Assembly (NCBI GenBank): GCA_025330725.1
Contig: JAIWND010000003.1
Coordinates: 372,001 to 436,000 of the forward strand
From: Chlamydoabsidia padenii
Taxonomy: Eukaryota > Mucoromycota > Mucoromycetes > Mucorales > Cunninghamellaceae
Direction: 5' to 3'
DNA: 64,000 nucleotides
Below, piece by piece: positions 20,785 to 32,412 of this stretch. The notes beneath the pieces were generated by a model that did no database searches, was not told where the DNA came from, and worked only from the letters and a program-made list of their open reading frames with translations. The first letter of the stretch is position 1. Each line of letters begins with the position of its first letter. The position numbers and the translations under genes were made by a program.

Positions 20785-22778
20785 TTAGTTTGGCTTTGGT
20801 GATGCCGAAGAAGCAGGTATCCGAGCAGGTGTAGGTCGTGGAGGAAGAGGATACCGTTTACGTTTTTCCTTTTCAGCCACTACCCCAGGAGGTTCAGGAG
20901 TCAGTACCACTAGATGTTGCCGTTGATATTGTTGCTTTTGTCGTGACAGTTCTGATGGTGAATAAACCGCATCTGTTGTCGATGCTACTGCTGCTGACGT
21001 TGTTGTTGATGAAGAAGACGATACCGATGATGATGTTGATACGGGTTGCAAGTTTGGTTGAGGTGTTGTTTCTGGTGGAGGCATGACAAGGACATGGTGT
21101 ACATGGTTGGCCCCTGGTTTATCCACTTGACACATATCGATCGACTGTACCCACGAATCCATCAAGATCTGATCCAAAGGAATTCGTCGTTTAGGTTGTA
21201 CATCCAGCATGGCGGCGATCACAGGTCGTGCTTCTCGAGGTAAAAGTTTCAACAGTCTGAATGTTTGTTGAGGTTGAGTGCTGAACGCCAAGAAGGAAGG
21301 ATCTGAAGGTCGAGGTGTTCGCCAGGGGAATCTTCGAATCGTCATACATACAAAGATGATAGCACAAGACCAGATATCTGCCATACAAGGATCATAAGAA
21401 GGTTGAGTATATTGTTCAGGGGCAATATAAGGATCCGAGCCAAAGATGCCTTTGGAGTGAGTCACCAGTTGTTGCTGTTGTTGACCACCACTAGCAAAAG
21501 GAGATCGAAAGACGGTAGCACAGCCAAAGTCGATGATCTTGAGCACACCATAAGGATCCAACACCAAGTTATCCAATTTCAAATCCCGATGAGCAATCCC
21601 TAGACCATGAATATAAGAGACACCTTGTAAAAGTTGGCGCCAACAGCAAGCGAGTTCTTCACGAGACATCATGCCACTCATCACGACATTAAAGAGGTCA
21701 TTAGGTGCATATTCCATGATTTCATAAAAGTGAGAGTCTTCTTGAATAAGGTCCAAGGTTTCGATCACATTAGGATGATGTAGTGCCGAGCCAATACAGA
21801 ATTCCGCCGTGACCTTTTTGACATAATCCTTTTCTGATTCATGAGGTGCCCGTTTTCGGAATTGTTTGACAGCAAAAGTTTTTTGATCTGATGCACGCCG
21901 AATCAGTCGTACCGACCCGCCGGCTCCTTTTCCAATATACCGACCTAGATAGATAAGATAAAAAGAAAAAAAAAGAGATATGATTTTAATAACCGACATT
22001 AATAAAAGAGAATGATAAGGTAAACAATAGTCTTACCCCATGTGCCATAACGAGTTCCAATGTTTTTTCGGAATTGGTTCCCAAAAGTACTATCATCCTT
22101 GTTATGTCGATCCCCCACCGTTGTCATCACTGTGTTATCCGATACAAAAAACCGTCGAAGATCAGTCCATGATGTCAATGTCGGATCCTTGCGATCTTGT
22201 CCTTTGTTTGATGTACCACTATCATCATTGACCGCTGTTGTTGTTGTTGTTGTTGTTGTTGATGATTTCTTCTTTGACTGCGGAGGATGATGATGGAAAT
22301 GTGTTTCATGATAATGCTGATCATATTCGGGCTTTTTGAAGATAAATTGTGTCGGGGTAACAGCACGATGATGTAATGCTGGTCTGGTATTTGTTGATAC
22401 TGTAGTGGATGGTGGTATCTTGGGGGTATCGAGTGTCGCCATTGTGGTATCTTCCTTTCCATTTGTACAAACAGGAGGTGGTAATGGTGATAGAGTAGGT
22501 GATGAAGAGGTGGATGAGCTTGGTGAAGGAGAAGGAGGTTTTGAAGTCAGGACCAGTTGAGACCTTGGACGAGGTTTGTTTGCACCAACCGCAGACAACG
22601 ATGAGGAAGATGACGCCCTTTGTAATAACCTTGCCAATTCAGATACATCCACCGTAGGACTTGATGTATGACGATTCACGTTTTCATGAGTGATTTGAGC
22701 AGGAGATAAAGAAGGCGAGGATGGTAAGGACCGTTCAGGAGTGACCAAGTCGTATCTTTGTCGCACAAGTGGAAGCAT
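20785..22778 (-). CDS. HAL/NPR1-family Ser/Thr protein kinase, 633 aa, two exons
   Basis: Exons 22778-22037 and 21944-20785 sum to 1902 bases. The first 245 residues are Ser/Pro/Thr-rich and disordered. The kinase domain starts [15 protein letters not shown] (Gly loop) and has the catalytic Lys in [36 protein letters not shown] (DFG) and [12 protein letters not shown]. The insert [31 protein letters not shown] and the [23 protein letters not shown] style are typical of the fungal HAL/NPR1/SAT4 kinases. In yeast these regulate potassium and amino-acid transporters and oppose endocytosis. A Pro-rich tail of about 150 residues follows. The member within the family cannot be fixed. The alpha-arrestin next door acts in the same general process in yeast, though adjacency may be chance. 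Confidence 0.9.
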
Positions 22779-23354
22779 TCAAACCAACGTTATCACAGAT
22801 GAGAAGAGAATGGCAATGCAAGTGTGATAAAGTGTAAATATAAAAAAAAAGGTGGCGAATAAAAATAGAAAAGAGGAAGAAAGAGGGAAGAAAGAAAAAA
22901 AAAAAAGTGATCCAATTTTTTTTTTTTTTTCTGTTGTGTTTATTCCCATCAAATCCCAAAATGGAGAAATAGCTGGATTTGAATTTGTTTCAAACTGCAG
23001 TCTTGTTTGGGTTTGAGACATGTTCACTCTCACAAACATCCATTATGTATGTAGTATATATAAAGCTTGAAGAAAGAAAGAAAGGAAAAAAAAAAGAGGC
23101 TACTTTAGGGGATGTCAATATCATACACATATTAGGGATATAAAGTTTGCCTAAAAGGAGAAAGGAGGAGGTATGAAAATCATTCATCACACAGCGAAAC
23201 CCATCCTTAGTAAGAATATGATGATATGCAAGGAGGACTAATTTATATTCTTGCTCATCATTATAAAGTGCGCCTCTTTTTTGTTTTTTTTTGTTTTCTC
23301 TCTTTCTTTCTTTCCCCATTCCTTCTCTTATCTATTCTTCCCCTCTTTTAAACA
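22779..23354. other. Divergent promoter region, kinase / alpha-arrestin
   Basis: Poly-A/T and pyrimidine tracts. A degenerate element (CATCAAATCCCAAAATGG, about 22947-22964, and GCTGGATTTGAATTTG nearby at about 22971-22986) lies 170-210 bases upstream of the kinase ATG. Minus-strand ORFs here are translated low-complexity sequence. Confidence 0.45.
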
Positions 23355-24966
23355 ATGCTTTTTTGCAAGTCATTATCAATTGATTTAGTTGAACCAGTGG
23401 TTTATCTACATGGAGCTAAGGATAAACATAATATTAATATCTTGCGTGGTGTTATTCGATTACAATTGAAAAGATCACTTCATATGGATTCCGTCACTAT
23501 TCAGTTTATAGGTATATCAAAGACTTTATGGCCTGAAGGTAAGGAAGGAAATGGTCCAAAAGCGGAGTTTAATTACTTTTTTTTTTTTTTGCATATTAAA
23601 AAAACTCACGATTTTTTTTTTAAATTCCTTCTCTTTCTCTCCCCATTAACCAGCCTCCGAACATTGGGATAAACAAGTATTAGTGGACACTCTTATTCCA
23701 ATATGTAGTACACCAATGTTATTGAAGAAAGGGTCTCATGCCTTTCCTTTTGAAATCCTATTATCTAATGCGTTATCGGAATCTATTGAATGTGGACTTG
23801 GTCATGTACGATATAAACTCATCTGTCAAGTCAATACACAACCACCTCATTGGCGTACCTCTTCACCATTACGACTGCCACCATTAATCAACTCGTCACT
23901 TCAAGCCAAACAGTCAGTCATCTTGGTTCGCCTACCACCAGTCGATACACCACGATGTATCACTCAAACTCACCATGTCACTCCTCATGACCAACTCAAC
24001 ATGGTGGTCGAAAGTGCCCATTTGACACCAGGTGCACTATTACCTGTCTCACTCTTCTTTTCGAGACCAGAATCAATACAATCCTTGGACAGTCTCTCAG
24101 TGAAATTAATCGAACGACAAAAGTTTCGGGCACCTTCCAAACAGACGACTCGAATCCTTCACCATGAAATCACTTTACAACAATCATCAAAACAGGATAA
24201 ACAACAACAACAACAACAAGATGAAGAAGACAATAAAGATGATTCTTGGGTGGTGGATAAAAATGAAACACGATTCGTTTACTTGGTACCAGATTCAAGG
24301 TCTTTACAAGTGCACCCTACAACTACCAATCGTATAATTAGGGTTCGACATTGGATTCAAGTGGCATTAACTCTTACTTTGGTAAATGGTGATACAAAGG
24401 ATATTTGGATGGATACACCTATTTCTGTCTTACTGTCTTCTTTGGATGATTATCATACTTTACCAGTCTATCAATGTGATCCAACAATACAACAAGCTAC
24501 ACCTCCACCTTCACCTACAACAACAACAACAAGACGATCTTCTTCCTCATCCACATCATCCACATCTACTTATTCATCTAATTCAACAACTAGTTCAAAT
24601 ACAACAACACTGATTAAAGGGGGTGATTATAAAAAGAAATCTTCTTCTTCTTTTTCAATCATGATCGAACCACCACCACCTCAACCAACAGGATTCACGA
24701 CGACAACAAACAAGAAACGGTTAAAACCAAGCACGTGGATTTCCAAACTTTATGCTCGTCATAGGGAGGTGCTTGGGTTACCACCACCAACATCATCCTT
24801 GCCACCTTCGCCACCATCGCCTCCAACATCATCATCACGATCGTCATCTTTCGACTCTACTTCTTCATCATCGGCACCACCTACCTATCAAGAACATGTC
24901 GATCATCATCATCATCATCATCATCCATTCTCTTCTTCTATCCTACCGGCGCATATGGAAACATGA
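23355..24966 (+). CDS. Alpha-arrestin (ART family ubiquitin-ligase adaptor), 498 aa, two exons
   Basis: Exons 23355-23538 and 23654-24966 sum to 1497 bases. The N-terminal arrestin fold starts LSIDLVEPVVYLHGAKDKHN and RGVIRLQLKRSLHMDSVTIQ. The arrestin-C half includes HLTPGALLPVSLFFSRPESI and RVRHWIQVALTLTLVNGDTK, typical of fungal arrestin-related trafficking adaptors. The C-terminal 150 residues are Ser/Pro/Thr-rich and contain a PPTY (PY) motif near the end, the docking site for Nedd4/Rsp5 WW domains, followed by a His run. Such adaptors direct ubiquitination and endocytosis of plasma-membrane transporters. A Gln run (six) occurs in the middle. It is one of the few plus-strand genes in the 13-31 kb block. 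Confidence 0.88.
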
Positions 24967-25333
24967 CAACATCTCCCTTCTTCCTCTCCCCCTAGGATCA
25001 GTACAACGCCTCCTCCTTCTCTTTAATCCTTCTCTTTTGTAATAGTTTAGCCCTCATTCATTTTTTTTTAAATGTATATTATACTTTATCCCCCCCCCTT
25101 ATATATATATCAATCCAAAATAACAATAATAAAAACTTATAGTTTCTCTCCTTTAAGACTACAATCAGAACAATGATCTCCAAATAAAAAAAAAAAAACA
25201 ATAAAGGCATAATGCAACGTGATGTAAACTAAAAAAAAAAACCAGTTTTATATATATAATTTTGTTTTATTAGATATGTTTTTTATACAACAGGCCAATT
25301 GACGTTATCTAATTCTATTCTATACTATCTTAT
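24967..25333. other. Convergent 3' flanks, arrestin / VAP
   Basis: A+T-rich 3' flanks with poly-A and TA runs. No feature recognised. Confidence 0.55.
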
Positions 25334-26675
25334 TTAAAAAAACAGGTATGTAAAAATAAAAACCAGGGCAGAGACAGATAATAAGACTTGAGGAGGATAA
25401 CCATCCACAGGCAACGGAGAGGATTGCATTGCATGTGCAGCAGCAACCATAGTATGTGAGGAAGTGTTGTTGTTCAAAGGTAATGTATTGCTTGTTTGTT
25501 GCTCCAATAATTTGATCTGTTGTTGTAACTGTTCCACCAAAGCGTTTGTCGATTTCAAATCATGTTGTTCCTTCTTCAATTGTTCCTCCAGACGCTTTTC
25601 GTTGGATTGTGCCCGGTCAAGTTCTTGTTGTAATTGATCCTTTTCGTCTTTTAATAGTTGTACCAGTGTTGATTCCATTAAAGGTGTTGCTGTCGATGCT
25701 TGTGAAGAATGATACATTGGTGTTGAAGGTTTAGTCGAAGGTGCTGTTGTGTGTGCTGTTAACAAGGAAATCGACGAAGACATTGGATCATACATTTTAT
25801 TATTATTATTATTATTATTGTTGTTGGGTGTTGATCTATTGGCGGCATCGATAATGGCAGGTAAGGTGGATGATAAGGTAGGAGAAGGTGTTGTCTGGTC
25901 TCCTTCTTCGTCTTCTTCGTCTTCTTCTACCAAGATATGATTTCCTTTGGTTGGTGATAAGGAGTCGGGCTTGGTTCGATCGTGAGTGGATGGCTATAGG
26001 ATAAAAACAAGTTAGATCAATCATTCAAACCTTCATAACATACTTCATCCGCAGTGTCTTGATTAGAAGGATCCGGTGGTAGAAAGACACATTTGACTTT
26101 ACGTTGTGACAAGGATTGCCGATGTTCTGTTGTTTCTATAAAACTCCACTATACCCAAATCATTAGTCTAATGACAAATCATCTATTCTCCCTCCCCCCC
26201 CCTTTTTTTTTGGGACTTACCAGTTCCATCATATTCCAGTCAATCCAATCCGGTTTGACCACAGCTGTTTGTACCAAGAACTTGTCTTTACATTTAAAGT
26301 CAGAGGCAGGTTCATCTTTAAAGGGTTGGAAGATTACTATATTGAATGAAAAAAAGGGTGAGTTGGCAGTTGCTCCCCTTTTCCAGTTACCTTGGACTTC
26401 CACTTGAGAAGATGGTTGAATGATACCACTATTAGGTCGAACACAGTATTGTTTAGGAGCTGTCGTTTTCACTTTAAAAGCAATAGGTTCAGTTCCCACG
26501 TTTTTGACAATTAAGAATTCTTCAATGGGTTGTGTCAAAGGTCCTATAGTTATAAAAAAAAAAAAAGGAGAATTAAGTATCATTAATTCATGTTCAAGGT
26601 CACGCACCATTCTTTCTTTTTTTCTTACTTACGTTTAAACACAAGTTGACTTGGTGGATCTAGTACCACTGACAT
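25334..26675 (-). CDS. VAP / Scs2-like ER membrane protein (MSP domain), 358 aa, five exons
   Basis: Exons 26675-26633, 26543-26391, 26336-26221, 26148-26044 and 25993-25334 sum to 1077 bases. The N-terminal MSP domain reads MSVVLDPPSQLVFKRPLTQP, NVGTEPIAFKVKTTAPKQYC and VRPNSGIIQPSSQVEVQVIF, the VAP consensus including the basic face that binds FFAT motifs. It ends near VKCVFLPP. A long Ser/Thr/Asn-rich linker follows, then a coiled coil (LVQLLKDEKDQLQQELDRAQ onward) and a C-terminal tail anchor (PPQVLLSVSALVFIFTYLFF). VAPs tether the ER to other membranes and recruit lipid-transfer proteins. The linker is longer than in animal VAPs. Confidence 0.93.
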
Positions 26676-26776
26676 TGTATCTTTTTTGAAGAATGGGCGA
26701 GGAAAAGAAACAAAAAGGGAGAGTGAGAACGGGGATTGGCCTTTTTTAATTATTTTGCTACCCGTGTAACAAATAG

Positions 26777-26790
26777 TTTAAATCCCGACC
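26777..26790 (+). promoter_or_regulatory. AAATCCCG element, copy 7 (TTTAAATCCCGACC)
   Basis: About 102 bases upstream of the VAP ATG, in opposite orientation to the gene. Confidence 0.5.
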
Positions 26791-26941
26791 AACCGACAAC
26801 TTACATGAAGCTCCAACCCGCACAGACATACCCCAACCATATAGGATGTAAAAAAAAAAAAAAAAAACTAGACATTATTTCTTTTATTATATATTGTTTA
26901 ATACCAAAAGTGACAAAGAGAGTAAAAAGTAAAAAAGAAGA

Positions 26942-26956
26942 GACGGGGTTTGAATA
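26942..26956 (-). promoter_or_regulatory. Degenerate element (TTCAAACCCCG on minus strand)
   Basis: CGGGGTTTGAA with a T to C change in the core, just past the stop of the GPI-protein gene and within the VAP upstream region. Confidence 0.3.
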
Positions 26957-26970
26957 GTATAGCCTATTGA

Positions 26971-27854
26971 TTAAAGCATCAAGTAAGCAGCTGCCGCCAA
27001 AGCTGCTGATCCAATCATACTGCCAACCAATTTGGAAGAGAGATCATTACCAGCTGATGAGGGGTTGGAAGTTGTCGAAGCACTAGCATTGTTAGAAGCT
27101 GAGGGTGTGACAGCAATGGAGGCAGAGCTGGAAGTAGGCAAGGCGGTGTTGCTCCAAGTAGAACTATCAAAGTGCATGAATACATTCGTTGCTTAGTTTT
27201 TTTTTTCCAGGTACCATTTTATCACTTATTTGATCAAATGGAGTTAACTTACGTGACATTGGCGCCAGGCACACTACAGTCAGCAGCCACAATGTTTTCT
27301 TGAGTTCCCTTTTCTACATCATTGGGACACGAGTTATAACAAGACAATTTGGCCTTGTTCCACTGATGATGATCATAATAATAAAAAAGAGTCGAGGTTA
27401 ATAAATCACCTTGTGTGCTTGTCAAACCCACTTTCTCGCGGGAATTGAATTGCGGGAGTTAAAACTCGAAATTTCGAGGGTCTCCCATTTTCTTACCTGA
27501 CAAAGACATCGGTAATCTATTGGTAAAACAACAAAGTAATATGAGTGTGATCGAAATCTCCTTCACCTCCTTTTCTATTCTCCTTTAATCCTCCCATCTG
27601 TATCATCATGTATATTTACCTGTAGGACCACAGGTGGCCAGATATTGATCTTGGTTCTTCTTACACAAATCAAAGCTGTTTAGATAGGCAAGGTAAAAAG
27701 AAGAATCAATCAGTTTTTTTTTCTCTATTTGAGGAAGATTTTTGTTGTCATCATATACTTACACAGCTTGGTCAGAGCAGACGGCTTGGGCAGCTACGGA
27801 TTGGATATAGGCACTAAAAGCAATGACGCTAGCAGAGGCAAGAGTAAGCTTCAT
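26971..27854 (-). CDS. Secreted, GPI-type eight-cysteine surface protein, 156 aa, five exons
   Basis: Exons 27854-27763, 27675-27620, 27516-27497, 27362-27253 and 27163-26971 sum to 471 bases. A signal peptide (MKLTLASASVIAFSAYIQSV, cleaved after AAQA) leads to a small domain with eight cysteines (CSDQ, FDLCKK, ATCGPT, YRCLCQ, LSCYNSCPND, AADCSV). A Ser/Thr/Asn-rich stalk and a hydrophobic end (LVGSMIGSAALAAAAYLML) preceded by SSAGN suggest GPI attachment. The cysteine layout is similar to fungal CFEM-like surface proteins but is not a confident match. The third intron is 134 bases, about twice the usual size, and carries two degenerate elements. Presumed location: cell wall or plasma membrane; role unknown. 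Confidence 0.82.
27436..27481. promoter_or_regulatory. Pair of degenerate elements inside an intron
   Basis: On the coding strand the intron reads TTAACTCCCGC and then TTCAATTCCCGCG about ten bases on, each one or two changes from TTYAAATCCCGC, next to a short palindrome (CTCGAAATTTCGAG). Confidence 0.35.
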
Positions 27855-28288
27855 AATGAATTAAAAAGAGTGTATTGAACAAGAAGAAGGAGAAGAAGAA
27901 TAAAAGAAAAAGAAAAAGAGGTCCTTGTTGGGTTGGAAAAGCTTAAATGACGAAAGCGGGATTTGAATATCTAAAAAAGGGCAAAGGAGCCTCCTAATTC
28001 ATGCTCATTTATTGGCTCATTCGTAAAGTACATTTTTTAACATCCGGCATTTCCCAATCAATCAACCCACCAATCAATCAACTCTAAGGCCAAGCATCAC
28101 CACCACGCATAGTATAGTGAATGCCATGTATATCATCAGATAAAGACATATAATGGATACAAGTATGATCAAATTTCCTTTTTATTATATCATTTATAAA
28201 GATCAGCAATTAGGTAATACGTAATATTCTATTTATATATAACTAGTAACAACATTTATTATAAAACAAACACATTCTAATTAATCAC
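27855..28288. other. Intergenic, GPI-protein promoter and isomerase 3' flank
   Basis: One exact element at 27956-27967, then A+T-rich sequence. No gene recognised. Confidence 0.55.
27956..27967 (-). promoter_or_regulatory. AAATCCCG element, copy 8 (TTCAAATCCCGC)
   Basis: On the coding strand, about 102 bases upstream of the ATG of the GPI-type protein gene. Confidence 0.5.
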
Positions 28289-29446
28289 CTAAAGAGTAGT
28301 ATCTTGTTTCTTGTTTTTCATAGCCTTCTTTCTGCGAGCGTCTTTCAAAAACCGTTGGATGCTTTCAAAAGAGTCCGCACTACCCATCCGATGAGCCAAT
28401 TGATCCATTTCCTCTTCATTGGTCTTGAGTAATAGATCGCGATCCACCCCACGCACAAGTTCCTTGGTCACCTTCATGGCTTGTACCGAGAATTCCGTTG
28501 CTTGGCTGGCCAATGTCATGACATGTTGATGGAAATTGTCTTTGGGAAGGATACGAAGGAAACCACATGCTTCCATTTCCTTGGCAGAGAATCGACGTCC
28601 TAGTAACTATATGACATAAAAAAAGTAGTGGTCATACAGGTACTCTGTTCTCCTTGTTTTTTCATGCACATCCCTAGATCCATTATCTTACCAGCATTTC
28701 ATTGGCTCTGGAAGTTCCCATGATTCTATAACAAAAACAAAAAGTGATTAGATGCAGCCATAACTATCATATCCTTTTACCTAGGGAATAATACGGAAGA
28801 GCATCCTTCAGCACAGAAGCCAAGTTTCATAAAAGGAGTAGCGTAGGTGGCGTCTGGTACACTATAGACAACATCGCAAAGAGCCAAAGTAGTTGTACCA
28901 AATCCAATACAATGTCCTACAATAAAAAGTATCAGTAAGTTTCTTTGATCGATTGGTTTCTTACCATTGACAGCTCCAATCAATAGTTTTGGGAATCGAA
29001 TCATTTCTTCAACCAAGTTCCTATAAGATTTAATAGCAGTACGTTAGAAGGATGTTTATAAAGCATGGGTTTATCACTGACTTGGTGGTTTGATGTTGAC
29101 GGTTCAGATCTTCAGCAAGGTTTTCATTATTGAAGTCAGGCATAGCCAGTTCTTGTCCAGAGGTATAATACTGGCCATGCCCAGTGATAATACAAACCTT
29201 GACGCTATCTTCCTGGGCAGTCCACTGTAAGGCAGCCAACCAGTCCTACATTCATTAAAATGATTAGCAAACTATACAATCCCCTTTTAGTTAATTCTTG
29301 TAGTACGGACATCCTTCTTCTTCACTTACCGCGTAAGCTTGAGGAATTAAAGAGTTGAATCTGTCAGGGCGGTTAAAACAGATTTCAGCTACACCATTAG
29401 CAGCTACATTAATAACAAGAGTTTCAAAAGTGGGTATGTTAGCCAT
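28289..29446 (-). CDS. Crotonase-fold enoyl-CoA isomerase/hydratase (Eci/PECI-like), 274 aa, six exons
   Basis: Exons 29446-29330, 29245-29082, 29020-28965, 28916-28781, 28725-28692 and 28606-28289 sum to 825 bases. The protein has the crotonase fold: GVAEICFNRPDRFNSLIPQA, the first oxyanion segment CIITGHGQYYTSGQEL, the second in IGAVNGHCIGFGTTTLALCD, and the catalytic-Glu segment TPFMKLGFCAEGCSSVLFPR. This matches delta3,delta2-enoyl-CoA isomerases, which move double bonds during beta-oxidation of unsaturated fatty acids, usually in peroxisomes. The C-terminus is TTL, not a canonical PTS1, and no mitochondrial presequence is obvious, so location is open. Intron 2 uses a GTCAGT donor. Confidence 0.87.
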
Positions 29447-29887
29447 GAATGGAAGTAGGGGAAGAGAAGCAAAAAAAAAAAAAAAAAAAAGTTTCTCCCC
29501 ACTTTTTTTTATGAGGCACATTCACGTGCGAGATCTGTAATTTTAAATACGCGAACTGTCAACCGATTTTATCATAGCCCACTCAAGGTAACATACCATC
29601 ACCATGGAATACCTTTTGTCCATCATAAAGTCATAGGATGAGAAGATTATACCTAGTTGACAAACTGTCATGGTATGATGATAATCAAGGTATACTTCAT
29701 TGTGAGAAGATGAGCGTGTTGTTGCATCCTCCACATGTTCCCCCCCCCATATGACAAATCCTATACTATCCACATTAGTTCCCATCAAGGCTAGAGTCAG
29801 TCATTATGATCACAATTTATTATAAAAAGTAAAAAAGATAGTATTGATAACATCAAGTATAAATAATCCAATCCAACTACATAAAAG
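29447..29887. other. Intergenic between two minus-strand genes
   Basis: A poly-A/T leader and TTTTAAATACGCG at about 29540-29552, a poor relative of the recurrent element. Nothing else was recognised. Confidence 0.5.
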
Positions 29888-30747
29888 CTAAACTACATTG
29901 TCCACACCCGTACCACCGAGCATCTTGGAACTAGCATGAGGTTGTTGCTTGAAGCCAGCAATCACTAAAGGGGAAAAAAAAAAGAGTAAAGATTATCAAG
30001 TGATTATGCGAGCATTTCCATTCTCACTACTTACAGTAACATAAAGAGGTCAAGAGTAGGATCACCGCTGGCAAGTTCAATAATGTAGCAGACCCGATCG
30101 TATTTGATAAAAACATCACCACCGCCATTACCATATACAAGGCACCACGTAGGTACGAGCTTTCAAAGTTGGAGACAAAGGTATCACTATATGTATAGGA
30201 AGCAAGCATTAATACATACCAAATCCGTTCCATTCCAATTCACTTACAATCGAGGGCTGGTAGGACAGAACTATATAAATCATAAAGTATGTTTTCTAGT
30301 GAGTTAACGTCACCCCCCCTCCTTTGGTTTTGTATTCAGCGTTTTACCTTTATACATAGTGGGACTTCCACAAACACAAGGACAAAGGCGAAAATCCATC
30401 CAATGATAGCAAAAGGAATATTGCCAAGGAAGCTAATGGCGCCAAGGATGATTAACACTACAATATCATTAAAAACACCACCATCATTACCGTTAGTACT
30501 TGTTTTTGTAATATCCTGTCTCTTTTCCATCCATCTTCATTACATATAATCGATACAACACCACCCCTATCAATAATATAAAAAGAGAAGGATCGAGTTA
30601 GTTGTATTGCAGTACGAGAAAAAAAAGCTTGGCATAATGGGATCCGTTCATAAAGGGAACCCCATCTATTACCCATATTGTATCTTTCACTTACCATTGA
30701 GCATAGAGGGAGAAGTTTCTTGACTTTAATTCTTCCATTACAACCAT
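29888..30747 (-). CDS. TVP18: Tvp18-like Golgi/vesicle four-span membrane protein, 145 aa, six exons
   Basis: Exons 30747-30695, 30566-30544, 30457-30348, 30270-30248, 30186-30035 and 29964-29888 sum to 438 bases; two exons are only 23 bases. The protein reads MVVMEELKSRNFSLYAQW, GGVVSIILLIILGAISFLGN, WIFAFVLVFVEVPLCIKFCP, TSPRFDTFVSNFESSYLRGA, YMVMAVVMFLSNTIGSATLL, IAGFKQQPHASSKM. Four hydrophobic spans and the conserved SRNFSLY...W, VEVPLC...CPTSxxFxxF pattern identify the TVP18/Cg6151-p family, vesicle-associated proteins of the late Golgi whose exact role is unsettled. The 5' intron-exon structure was chosen because it alone restores the first span. Confidence 0.88.
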
Positions 30748-31756
30748 CTTGGCGAATTATAGTAAAGTTGTTCGGAAAGAAGAAGAAGAGGATTCAAAAA
30801 AGGGGATTGAATTATAAAGGACAAAATAAAATGGCGGGATTTGAAAAATATCAACGTGGTCGGAATACCTCCCAGCCTCACTTTTTTCGTAATAAAGTAG
30901 TAATGATATCTTAATAGCACCCACTTTGTTTGTTTGTTTCCAAAGTTTTAGATGGTAATCAACGAAGGCGGTAACAAAACGTTTACTGACATGAAGAAAA
31001 GATCACCCCCAAAAGGTGAAATAAAAGATTTACACCACAGTGGGTATGCAAATGGTAGGTTGAAAAGATTAATTACTTGGGGGTCCAAGAATGTTTTTTG
31101 ATCTATCTTTTTTGTTTTGTAGTAATTCATGTTCGATTTCTATTCCATTGAATGGCGGCGTCTTATTCCAACGACGCCCTTTAAAATAGGGGCAAAGATA
31201 ATACTTTGGTACACTGGTGATCAACGTCCGATGCCTTTAACTGGTGATAGTTAATAGTGGCATGAACTAATCGACAAGTCAACCTTACCATGGATTGTAG
31301 TTTAGATATAATTACTTTAGTAGATGTTTTATTTGAAATGTCTTGCCTTTAATAAAATCTCTTCCAACTTCTTTTACTTACGCTGATTGTAGCGATTTTT
31401 TTTTAATTATGCTAACTGACCAACGAAATGTGTCAGGTCATCTCGTGATGCAAAAAGGCTGTCCTCTTTAGCCCAAATAGCGTAAATGTTCCCAAGCATA
31501 GTAAAGAGAGTGACCATATTGTGAAAAAAAGTTGGATTGTCCCCCGAGTGAAGAGAAGAGAGGGACACCTTTATAAAGGAGGCTTCTAACATACATAGGA
31601 ACTCCTAGGATCAACAATTCCTCTTCTTCCAAATAAAACAAGAACGATGGTGATTGTGGTGTCGATGAAAAAGACGGTGCACCCAGTGGGGTACCGTTAT
31701 TTTTGCTGTACAGCAAAACCATGCATATGGTAATAGGTGGCACACTCAGTTTGAAA
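30748..31756. other. Gene-poor stretch before the tandem repeat
   Basis: After the TVP18 promoter no gene is supported. A minus-strand open stretch around 31407-31592 (MLEASFIKVSLSSLHSGDNP...) reads like coding sequence but has no family match and no usable neighbours, so it may be a remnant. Confidence 0.4.
30833..30847 (-). promoter_or_regulatory. AAATCCCG element, copy 9 (TTTTCAAATCCCGCC)
   Basis: On the coding strand, about 86 bases upstream of the TVP18 ATG. Confidence 0.5.
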
Positions 31757-32412
31757 GATCCCGCCCGTCCCTTGATTCCCTTCTAAGATTTGGAAAGGGC
31801 TCTGCTCACTTCTTTGTCAACGGATGCTAATGATTAAAGTGGTGATGTGGACACTATGGTATATTTCCAACATACTTTACCGCAAAAGCCAAGCACAAAG
31901 ACCCTTGTGTCGGTCTGTCCAAGCTTGCGATGACTTTTACTTGCCATTTGTAAGAAAGAAAAAAAAAAGTACGAAGAGGAAACAGCTTTCTTTTCAGATC
32001 CCGCCTACCTCTACTAAGATTTGGAAAGGGCTCTACTCGCTCAATTGTTAACTGATGCTAATGATTAAAGTGGTGATGTGGACACTATGATATATTTCCA
32101 ACATACTTTACCGCAAAAGCCAAGCACCAAGACCCTTGTGTCGATCAGTCCAGACTTGCGATAACTTTTACCTGTCATTTGTAAGAAAGTACGAAGAGGT
32201 GACAGATTTCTTTTCAGATCCCGCCTGCCTCTACTAAGATTTGGAAAGGGCTCTACTCGCTCAATTGTCAACAGATGCTAATGATTAAAGTGGGGATGTA
32301 GACACTATAGCATATTTCCAACATGAGTAACCGCAAAAGCCAAGCTCCAAGACTCTTGCGTCAGTATATTCAGGCTTGCGATGCCTTTTACCTTTTCTTT
32401 GCGACGAAGATT
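31757..32412 (+). repeat. Tandem repeat, three units of about 200-240 bp
   Basis: Units begin near 31757, 31997 and 32217, each with GATCCCGCC, then CTAAGATTTGGAAAGGGCTC, TCAAC(G/A)GATGCTAATGATTA, a block ATATTTCCAACAT, ACCGCAAAAGCCAAGC, and end TTTGTAAGAAAG...TTTTCA. Units 1 and 2 are the more complete; unit 3 diverges and fades after about 32412. A partial, diverged copy lies at about 44890-44980. No ORF is conserved in a way that exceeds the nucleotide similarity. Confidence 0.85.

Noticed and set aside
22779..23319. Two overlapping minus-strand ORFs upstream of the kinase
   Set aside because: Both are Phe/Lys-rich translations of poly-A/T and pyrimidine tracts in a promoter.
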